From assembly GCF_946478885.1 (NCBI RefSeq), contig NZ_CAMLDX010000083.1:1-15158 (forward strand): a stretch of DNA of 15,158 bases. The letters are read 5' to 3'. The position numbers and the translations under genes are program-made. The DNA is from an uncultured Bacillus sp. Its GTDB lineage: Bacteria; Bacillota; Bacilli; Bacillales_B; DSM-18226. Position 1 is the first letter of the stretch. Each line of letters opens with the position of its first letter. Shown here in pieces: positions 9,862-15,158 of this stretch. The notes under the pieces were generated by a model. The model ran no database searches, was not told the origin of the DNA, and worked only from the letters and a program-made list of their open reading frames with translations.

Positions 9862-12633
9862 TTATACTAAATGGCTGTAATGTTCATCTACAACATCTGC
9901 ACATCTCGGACATAAGGTCGGATGTCCTTCTTTTTCACCAACTTGCGGTGATACAACCCAGCAGCGCTCGCATGTTTCACCTTCTGCCTTTGTCACTACG
10001 ATCGCTGTATTTTCCTGCTTTAATGCATGTTCCGGTGCTGTATCATACATGCCGGCAACTTCAAAATCTGAAATAATAAAGAGTTGCTTCACATTTTCCT
10101 CAATCGAATCAAGCAATTTCTTTGTCTTCTCATTTACATAGATGGTAACCTTTGCTGTTAATGACTTACCAATCACTTTTTCATTTCTTGCTTCTTCAAG
10201 TGCTTTTAATACTTCATCCCGTAATTCCATAAACTGAGTCCATTTTGCCTTTAATTCCTGTGCGTTGGCCAGTACTTTTACTTCCGGCATCTCTGTCAAT
10301 TGAACACTTGTTTCCTGAACAGATGGAATAAAACCCCAAACCTCATCTGTTGTATGAGGAAGAATCGGCGCAGTCAATTTTGTCAAACTGATCAGACATT
10401 CGTATAAAACGGTTTGAATGGCACGACGATCATGCTGGTCTTTTGCCTCGATATACAAAACATCCTTAGCAAAATCCAAATAAAATGAGCTTAAATCAAG
10501 GGTACAGAAATTATTGACAGCATGATAAATTCCGGCATATTCATAATTTTCATAGTGATTGCGGACTTGTTTGATTAAATCATTTAATTTCACCAGCATG
10601 AACTGGTCTACTTCCCGCAGACTTCCATATGCCACCCTATCTGTTTCCGGATTGAAATCGGCCAAGTTTCCTAGCAAGAAACGGAAGGTATTGCGGATTT
10701 TTCGATAAACCTCCGCGACCTGCTTTAAAATTGCATCAGATACACGAACATCTGCCTGATAGTCAACAGACGCAACCCACAAACGAAGGATATCTGCACC
10801 TAATTGGTTCATGACTTTTGCCGGAACGACAACATTTCCTAATGATTTACTCATTTTCCTTCCTTCGCCGTCTAGGGCAAATCCATGGCTTAATACCCCT
10901 TTATATGGAGCCTTTCCTGTTACAGCAACCCCGGTTGATAAAGATGAATTAAACCAGCCGCGATATTGGTCTGAGCCCTCTAAATATAAATCTGCAGGCC
11001 GTTGAAGATCATCACGTTCCTCTAAGACAGCTTGATGAGAGGATCCTGAATCAAACCAAACATCCATAATATCAGTCTCTTTTGTAAAAATACCATTTGG
11101 ACTACCCGGATGGGTAAAGCCTTCAGGAAGCAAATCCTGTGCTTCGCGCTCAAACCAGACATTCGATCCGTGTTCACGGAATAGGTTGGAAATATGATTA
11201 ATTGTTTCATCTGTAATAACCGGCTCTCCATTTTCTGCATAAAAGACCGGAATCGGAACTCCCCAAGCACGCTGGCGGGAAATACACCAGTCGCCGCGGT
11301 CGCGAACCATATTATAAAGCCTTGTTTCACCCCAGGCAGGTACCCATTTTGTTTCTTTAATCGCTTCAAGCAGGTCTTTACGGAAATCCTTAATAGAAGC
11401 GAACCATTGAGCTGTTGCACGATAAATGACCGGTTTTTTCGTTCTCCAGTCATGCGGATAGGAGTGGGTGATGAATGAAAGCTTTAATAATGTGCCAACT
11501 TCCTCGAGCTTCTCCGTAATAGCTTTATTAGCTTTATCATAAAATAATCCGGCAAACCCTTCCGCTTCTTCCGTCATAATCCCTTTGTCATCAACCGGAC
11601 ATAATACATCTAGACCGTATTTCTGACCTACCAAAAAGTCATCTTCCCCATGTCCAGGAGCTGTATGAACGCAACCGGTACCTGCATCAAGAGTAACATG
11701 GTCCCCAAGCATCACAAGGGAGTCACGGCCGTATAGCGGATGGGCAGCCACCACATATTCCAACTCTCTGCCTTTCACTGTTTTACTTACTACTGGATTC
11801 TCCCAGCCGATTTCCTCGCTTACAGACTTCAGTAATTCCTGTGCCACTAAATACTTTTGCCCAGCCACTTCTACTACTACATACACTAATTCTGGATTTA
11901 CCGAAATACCAAGGTTCGCAGGAATTGTCCATGGAGTTGTTGTCCAAATAACAATTTGTACATCTGTATCCAGTACCCCTTTACCGTCCTTAACCTTAAA
12001 GGAAACATAGATAGAAGGAGATTTAACGTCTTTATACTCAATTTCAGCTTCAGCTAAAGCAGATTCACTTGACGGCGACCAATAGACAGGTTTTTTCCCT
12101 TTATAGATGTAGCCCTTTTTCGCCATTTCACCAAATACCTTAATTTGCTGAGCCTCATATGCTGGTTTTAAAGTAATATACGGATTTTCCCAGTCCCCGC
12201 GTACACCTAAGCGTTTAAATTGTTCGCGCTGATTTTCAATTTGTTCATAGGCATACTTTTCACATAGCTTTCTAAATTCGGCAACGGACATTTCCTTCCT
12301 TTTAACACCTTTATTGGTTAACGCCTGTTCAATCGGCAGGCCATGTGTATCCCATCCTGGAACATACGGTGCATTGAAACCTGTCATAGATTTAAAACGG
12401 ACAATAAAATCCTTTAAAATTTTATTTAAAGCATGCCCCATATGAATATCACCATTGGCATATGGAGGTCCATCATGAAGGACGAACATCGGTCGATCTT
12501 TTGTTTTTTCTTGAACCATCTGATAAATATTCATTTCTTCCCATTTTGCCTGAATCCCCGGCTCTCTTTTCGGTAAATTTCCACGCATTGGAAATTCAGT
12601 GTTTGGCATTAACAAGGTTTCTTTATAATCCAT
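9862..12633 (-). CDS. ileS: Isoleucyl-tRNA synthetase
   Basis: Class I aminoacyl-tRNA synthetase charging tRNA-Ile with isoleucine, with editing of valine. 923 residues (B. subtilis: about 921). The HIGH motif reads HMGH at 64-67 in [21 protein letters not shown] is at 593-597. The CP1 editing domain shows TTTPWT (231-236) and [15 protein letters not shown] (318-332). The anticodon-binding domain follows, and a C-terminal zinc finger has Cys888, Cys891, Cys908 and Cys911 (CERCW, CPRC). The C-terminal zinc finger points to the bacterial housekeeping type rather than the longer mupirocin-resistant type. The ATG at 12633 follows GGAGG at 7 bases. The frame is open back to 12744, but that extension translates the T-box itself ([10 protein letters not shown]) and is not real. 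Transcription is controlled by the T-box leader; a strong terminator follows. Confidence 0.98.
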   Translation of the reverse strand: MDYKETLLMPNTEFPMRGNLPKREPGIQAKWEEMNIYQMVQEKTKDRPMFVLHDGPPYANGDIHMGHALNKILKDFIVRFKSMTGFNAPYVPGWDTHGLPIEQALTNKGVKRKEMSVAEFRKLCEKYAYEQIENQREQFKRLGVRGDWENPYITLKPAYEAQQIKVFGEMAKKGYIYKGKKPVYWSPSSESALAEAEIEYKDVKSPSIYVSFKVKDGKGVLDTDVQIVIWTTTPWTIPANLGISVNPELVYVVVEVAGQKYLVAQELLKSVSEEIGWENPVVSKTVKGRELEYVVAAHPLYGRDSLVMLGDHVTLDAGTGCVHTAPGHGEDDFLVGQKYGLDVLCPVDDKGIMTEEAEGFAGLFYDKANKAITEKLEEVGTLLKLSFITHSYPHDWRTKKPVIYRATAQWFASIKDFRKDLLEAIKETKWVPAWGETRLYNMVRDRGDWCISRQRAWGVPIPVFYAENGEPVITDETINHISNLFREHGSNVWFEREAQDLLPEGFTHPGSPNGIFTKETDIMDVWFDSGSSHQAVLEERDDLQRPADLYLEGSDQYRGWFNSSLSTGVAVTGKAPYKGVLSHGFALDGEGRKMSKSLGNVVVPAKVMNQLGADILRLWVASVDYQADVRVSDAILKQVAEVYRKIRNTFRFLLGNLADFNPETDRVAYGSLREVDQFMLVKLNDLIKQVRNHYENYEYAGIYHAVNNFCTLDLSSFYLDFAKDVLYIEAKDQHDRRAIQTVLYECLISLTKLTAPILPHTTDEVWGFIPSVQETSVQLTEMPEVKVLANAQELKAKWTQFMELRDEVLKALEEARNEKVIGKSLTAKVTIYVNEKTKKLLDSIEENVKQLFIISDFEVAGMYDTAPEHALKQENTAIVVTKAEGETCERCWVVSPQVGEKEGHPTLCPRCADVVDEHYSHLV

Positions 12634-12691
12634 ATTATTTCCTCCATTTATATGAGTGAGTTCATCACTTAAAATGACTTTTTGACAAAAT

Positions 12692-12725
12692 AAAAACCTT
12701 CTCATCCCAATAAGGGACGAGAAGG
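12692..12725 (-). terminator. Terminator of the ileS T-box leader
   Basis: On the minus strand CCTTCTC and GAGAAGG close a stem that continues through TCCC/GGGA pairs with a mismatch, around a short loop, followed by TTTTT (12696-12692). The 5' arm begins with CCTT, which also pairs with AAGG of the T-box, so terminator and antiterminator exclude each other. It ends about 60 bases before the ileS start. Confidence 0.92.
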
Positions 12726-12732
12726 TATATTC

Positions 12733-12930
12733 CCGCGGTACCACCCTTGTAGATAGAAATAGTCTATCCGCTCAATACCATTCTTAACGCGAATGCCACG
12801 CCTTTTCCTACTCCTGTAAAGTTTCAGTAAGGAACTCTAGGGTGATCTTCCAGTCTTATCCTTATATCAGGCTTCCACCATCCCTGATTCGCTTGTATAA
12901 GTACAATAAGCTGTACTGTCCCCTTCATTG
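12733..12930 (-). promoter_or_regulatory. Isoleucine-specific T-box leader (stem I to T-box)
   Basis: Regulatory RNA that reads the charging state of tRNA-Ile. The T-box AAGGGTGGTACCGCGG is at 12748-12733 and should pair with the tRNA acceptor end. Stem I can be followed on the minus strand: a proximal helix AGGG/CCCT, the AGTA S-turn motif, a distal helix CAGCTTAT with ATAAG-A-CTG, and an apical CAGG/CCTG hairpin. The specifier loop GAAGATCACC carries the codon AUC (12846-12844), an isoleucine codon. Uncharged tRNA-Ile should stabilise the antiterminator (AAGG with CCTT at the terminator) and let transcription enter ileS. Exact helix ends are by eye. Confidence 0.93.
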
Positions 12931-12961
12931 TCATTTATCATAATCAAAACTTTTAATAAAA

Positions 12962-12991
12962 ATTATATGCTGTTTATCCCCTATTCGTCAA
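12962..12991 (-). promoter_or_regulatory. Promoter of the ileS T-box transcript
   Basis: Minus strand TTGACG (12991-12986), an 18-base spacer and a perfect TATAAT (12967-12962). Transcription should start near 12955, just before stem I. The TGA stop codon of divIVA (12990-12988) lies inside the -35 hexamer. There is no terminator between divIVA and this promoter, so division-cluster read-through would also meet the T-box. Confidence 0.85.
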
Positions 12992-13503
12992 GCAAAGGAA
13001 TCTTCTTCACTTGCCGTCTTTAGCTCAGTTGCATCCAATTCATACTCCATCAAATGATCCCAGTCATCATGATCCAATAATTCAAGCTGTGCCTCAATCA
13101 GCATCTTAAAGCGAGTACGGAAAACCTTAGACTGTTTTTTCAGTTCTTCTATTTCCAAGGCAATTTTTCGTGCCTTAGATAGTGACTCATTGACAATGCG
13201 ATCCGCATTTTTCTCAGCTTCCTTCATGATCAGCTTGGCTTCCTTTTGCGCATTCCGCTTTACTTCTTCGGCAGCTTCTTGAGCCACAACAATTGATTTA
13301 TTTAATGTTTCCTCAATTGAAGTGAAATGACCGATTCTTTCATTCATTTCATTTAGGCGCTCCTCTAATTCCTTTTTTTCCCGAAGCACCATTTCATAAT
13401 CCTTAATCACTTGGTCAAGAAACTCATTTACCTCATCCTCATCATAACCACGGAATCCTTTACTAAATTCCTTATTATGAATGTCTAATGGTGTTAAAGC
13501 CAT
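12988..13503 (-). CDS. divIVA: DivIVA, polar and septal coiled-coil protein
   Basis: Binds curved membrane at septa and poles; in Bacillus it positions the MinCD/MinJ division inhibitor and helps anchor the chromosome origin during sporulation. 171 residues (B. subtilis: 164). The N-terminal membrane-binding domain has FRGYDEDEVNEFLDQV (17-32), with the membrane-inserting Phe17 and neighbouring Arg18 both present. A long coiled coil follows (about 33-60 and 66-130), including IGHFTSIEETLNKSIVVAQEAAEEVKR. The tail after WDHLMEYELDA is acidic and a little longer than in B. subtilis. The ATG at 13503 follows GGAGGT at about 6 bases. It is the last gene of the division cluster, directly before the ileS promoter. 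Confidence 0.97.
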   Translation of the reverse strand: MALTPLDIHNKEFSKGFRGYDEDEVNEFLDQVIKDYEMVLREKKELEERLNEMNERIGHFTSIEETLNKSIVVAQEAAEEVKRNAQKEAKLIMKEAEKNADRIVNESLSKARKIALEIEELKKQSKVFRTRFKMLIEAQLELLDHDDWDHLMEYELDATELKTASEEDSFA

Positions 13504-13567
13504 TATGCCACCTCCGATTCTAATTAAACCTATCTCAATGAACCGTATTTACACCCGCTAGTAAAAC

Positions 13568-13596
13568 ACTATGTACATTTATTTCTTTTTCGACAA
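13568..13596 (-). promoter_or_regulatory. Weak candidate promoter for divIVA
   Basis: In the 122-base gap between ylmH and divIVA the best match is TTGTCG (13596-13591), a 17-base spacer and CATAGT (13573-13568), each 4/6. B. subtilis divIVA has its own promoter, which is the main reason to list this. No terminator is visible in the gap. Confidence 0.28.
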
Positions 13597-13625
13597 ATTT
13601 TTATTTTATCCTTCTACAACTTTAA

Positions 13626-14399
13626 TTATTTTTGTCTGCCTGCCGTGATTCTCCATTTCTCTTTTTTGGTCTTTCCATCAATTGAAAAAAACTTTGCCCT
13701 GCCTAATCCCCGTACAGATATCGTATCACCCTCGCCGCATTCAAAGGAAGGGTTGTCAATGACCGTCCAGTTCACTTTTACCAATCCGGCAGAAATAAGC
13801 GACTGTGATTTTTGCCGTGAAAGCTGGAAAACAGCCGCCATGACAGTATCAATTCTTAATGAAGACACAGTCACGATCTGCTCTTTCCACTTTTCCTCTG
13901 GCATCAGTCCAGCTGCCAATGGCTTATTCTTAAGCGTTACACCCGCTTTAGCGATAGAATGCACTTCCATTCTGACATACTCACTGACCTCCTGTGCACA
14001 ATAAAATTGCACTCTATCACCAGCGATAATGATATCGCCAAATTTTCCGCGCTTTAAGCCGATGCCCATCAGGCTTCCTAATACTTGCGGATGGGTGAGG
14101 CTTAAAAAATTTTTGGCAAATTCTACTTCAAATAAAGTAATTTGAAAATCTTCTAATTGATGCTGATAATAATCAGGATAAATCAATGCACGTTTTCTTT
14201 CCATATAATCTGTATTTCCTGAAAAAACACATTGAACCTCACCATGCTCACCGATGATCATTTTAAGTATTTGCTGTTCACGCGGATCGAGAAAATCGGT
14301 CAGTTTAGGAGAGTAGGTTTGTGCCACATATTCCCTCCAATTCAAAGCTTGATCGATAAACCCTCTTTCATCCGGACGAAAATGCTGATAAATAGACAT
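13626..14399 (-). CDS. ylmH: YlmH, S4-domain RNA-binding protein
   Basis: 257 residues. The N-terminal two thirds is the YlmH-specific region (IYQHFRPDERGFIDQALNW, KLTDFLDPREQQI, YMERKRALIYP, LGSLMGIGLKRGKFGDI). An S4 RNA-binding domain covers about 182-240 (RIDTVMAAVFQLSRQK, GLVKVNW, ISVRGLGR). B. subtilis YlmH has been linked to ribosome-associated quality control of stalled 50S-peptidyl-tRNA complexes, alongside RqcH; the basic S4 domain and the position fit, but the role here is inferred. The ATG at 14399 follows AAAGGTGAGG and gives the family start MSIYQHFR. The open frame back to 14441 enters a hairpin between ylmG and ylmH and is not used. It lies in the division cluster but need not act in division. 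Confidence 0.93.
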   Translation of the reverse strand: MSIYQHFRPDERGFIDQALNWREYVAQTYSPKLTDFLDPREQQILKMIIGEHGEVQCVFSGNTDYMERKRALIYPDYYQHQLEDFQITLFEVEFAKNFLSLTHPQVLGSLMGIGLKRGKFGDIIIAGDRVQFYCAQEVSEYVRMEVHSIAKAGVTLKNKPLAAGLMPEEKWKEQIVTVSSLRIDTVMAAVFQLSRQKSQSLISAGLVKVNWTVIDNPSFECGEGDTISVRGLGRAKFFSIDGKTKKEKWRITAGRQK

Positions 14400-14418
14400 A
14401 AATGCCTCACCTTTAAAA

Positions 14419-14451
14419 TGAAATAGAAAGAGGCTCTTCATTGGAGCCTCT
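14419..14451 (-). terminator. Hairpin between ylmG and ylmH, possible weak terminator
   Basis: A perfect 8-bp stem, AGAGGCTC with GAGCCTCT, around a 7-base loop, followed on the minus strand by TTCTATTTC. The T-run is interrupted, so termination would be partial. It lies in the 69-base gap between two genes usually described as one operon. It could reduce ylmH expression relative to ylmG, or act as an mRNA processing or stability element. Confidence 0.5.
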
Positions 14452-14468
14452 ATTTACTTTCCCGCTTA

Positions 14469-14732
14469 TCATGAAATCCAGGAGTATAGCTGCCATATTC
14501 CGTATGTTGCGAAGTTCAAGACAAAAAAGGCAACGAGTGGCGATATATCCAATATCCCGATCGGAGGAATGATGCGGCGAAACGGTCCCAGATACGGTTC
14601 GCAAATTTGTGTTAAAAACTGACCGATTTTTGTATCTCGGGCATTAGGAAACCAAGACATCAAAATATAGATAATTAACGCCCACGAGTAGATAGTGATC
14701 AATTTCGTAATCAAATAAAATATCAAAAACAT
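14469..14732 (-). CDS. ylmG: YlmG, YggT-family membrane protein
   Basis: 87 residues, two hydrophobic segments at about 3-27 and 63-84 with a conserved short loop between them ([44 protein letters not shown]). The EPYLGPFRR and DISPL elements are the YggT signature. The function is not established in bacteria; chloroplast relatives are linked to nucleoid or thylakoid organisation, and its constant position next to sepF suggests a role near division or the envelope. The ATG at 14732 lies 6 bases after the sepF stop and its ribosome site (GAGGTGG) is inside the end of sepF, so the two are probably coupled. Confidence 0.92.
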   Translation of the reverse strand: MFLIFYLITKLITIYSWALIIYILMSWFPNARDTKIGQFLTQICEPYLGPFRRIIPPIGILDISPLVAFFVLNFATYGIWQLYSWIS

Positions 14733-14738
14733 TAAAGC

Positions 14739-15158
14739 TTACCACCTCGACTGTTCAAATTCTTGTTCTTGCATCAGCTGTGAGATACTTCCGGTCACTT
14801 CGACATTATCCGGGGTACTGAGAAAAATATCTAGTCCGATTTTTTGAATATCCCCGCCGATGGCATATACCGTACCGCTTAGAAAATCGATAATCCTTTT
14901 CGCCTGATCCTTTTCAATTCTCTGTAGATTCACCACAACGGCTCTTCTATTTTTTAAATGGTCGGCAATATCCTGTGCTTCTGCATATACCCGGGGTTCA
15001 ACAAGAACAACTTTTGATGATTTTTGCACACTTTGAAGACTGACTATATTTTGCTTTGTCGTCTGTTTCTGCTGTCTCACCGGTTCATACTCTTCTTCAT
15101 ATGTTGCTTCATCATCATCATCATATTCTTCGTCTAAAAAAAACAAATTTTTAAATTT
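14739..15158 (-). CDS. sepF: SepF, FtsZ-associated division protein (partial, 5' end off the window)
   Basis: Membrane-anchored FtsZ partner that helps shape the division septum. The frame is open to the window edge, with 139 codons visible. The conserved core is complete: [61 protein letters not shown], and the C-terminal STPDNVEV. Before it is an acidic, probably disordered linker ([16 protein letters not shown]). The first visible residues are [11 protein letters not shown]. They match the end of the amphipathic membrane-targeting helix, so the true start (about 8 residues further by comparison with B. subtilis) lies beyond base 15158. A TTG at 15146 could be read as a start, but it would remove that helix and is unlikely. 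Confidence 0.95.
   Translation of the reverse strand, partial: KFKNLFFLDEEYDDDDEATYEEEYEPVRQQKQTTKQNIVSLQSVQKSSKVVLVEPRVYAEAQDIADHLKNRRAVVVNLQRIEKDQAKRIIDFLSGTVYAIGGDIQKIGLDIFLSTPDNVEVTGSISQLMQEQEFEQSRW

Noticed and set aside
12634..12744. 37-residue N-terminal extension of IleS
   Set aside because: It translates the T-box and terminator sequence, has no good ribosome site, and the ATG at 12633 has a strong one and the family N-terminus.
12900..12917. AGTACA/TGTACT inverted repeat in the ileS leader, at first taken as an operator
   Set aside because: Its 3' half lies in the AGTA S-turn and distal helix of T-box stem I, which explain the sequence better.

Overview
This window is a stretch of conserved core chromosome from a low-GC Gram-positive bacterium, almost certainly a member of the Bacillaceae. 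Every gene lies on the minus strand. Read 5'->3' on that strand, the order is sepF - ylmG - ylmH - divIVA - (T-box) ileS - ylyA-like - lspA - rluD-type - (PyrR attenuator) pyrR - (PyrR attenuator) pyrP - pyrB - pyrC - carA - carB. This is the order I know from Bacillus subtilis. The proteins also resemble their B. subtilis counterparts in length and motifs. I cannot fix the genus from the sequence alone.

Region by region, from the high-coordinate end: (1) 15158-12988 is the downstream part of the division cluster: SepF (N-terminus cut by the window edge), the small membrane protein YlmG, the S4-domain protein YlmH and the polar coiled-coil protein DivIVA. (2) 12987-9862 is the isoleucyl-tRNA synthetase unit, with its own promoter, an Ile-specific T-box leader with an AUC specifier, and a strong terminator after ileS. 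(3) 9700-7793 holds a DksA/TraR-like protein with a degraded zinc finger, the lipoprotein signal peptidase and an RluD-type pseudouridine synthase. (4) 7796-1 is the pyrimidine (pyr) operon: a SigA-type promoter, a leader attenuator, pyrR, a second attenuator, the uracil permease gene, and then pyrB, pyrC, carA and carB. These last four overlap end to end, and carB runs off the low-coordinate edge.

Function: the pyr genes encode early UMP synthesis (carbamoyl phosphate synthetase, aspartate transcarbamylase, dihydroorotase) together with uracil uptake. PyrR senses UMP and closes the attenuators. The ileS T-box senses uncharged tRNA-Ile. So two classical RNA-based attenuation systems with different effectors sit about 5 kb apart.

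I looked for a hidden mobile element, CRISPR array, toxin-antitoxin pair, defence system or transferred island and saw none. The points worth a second look are regulatory: the attenuator that B. subtilis has between pyrP and pyrB is missing here; two promoters have the stop codon of the previous gene inside their -35 hexamer; a hairpin lies between ylmG and ylmH; and the DksA-like protein keeps only two of the four zinc cysteines.
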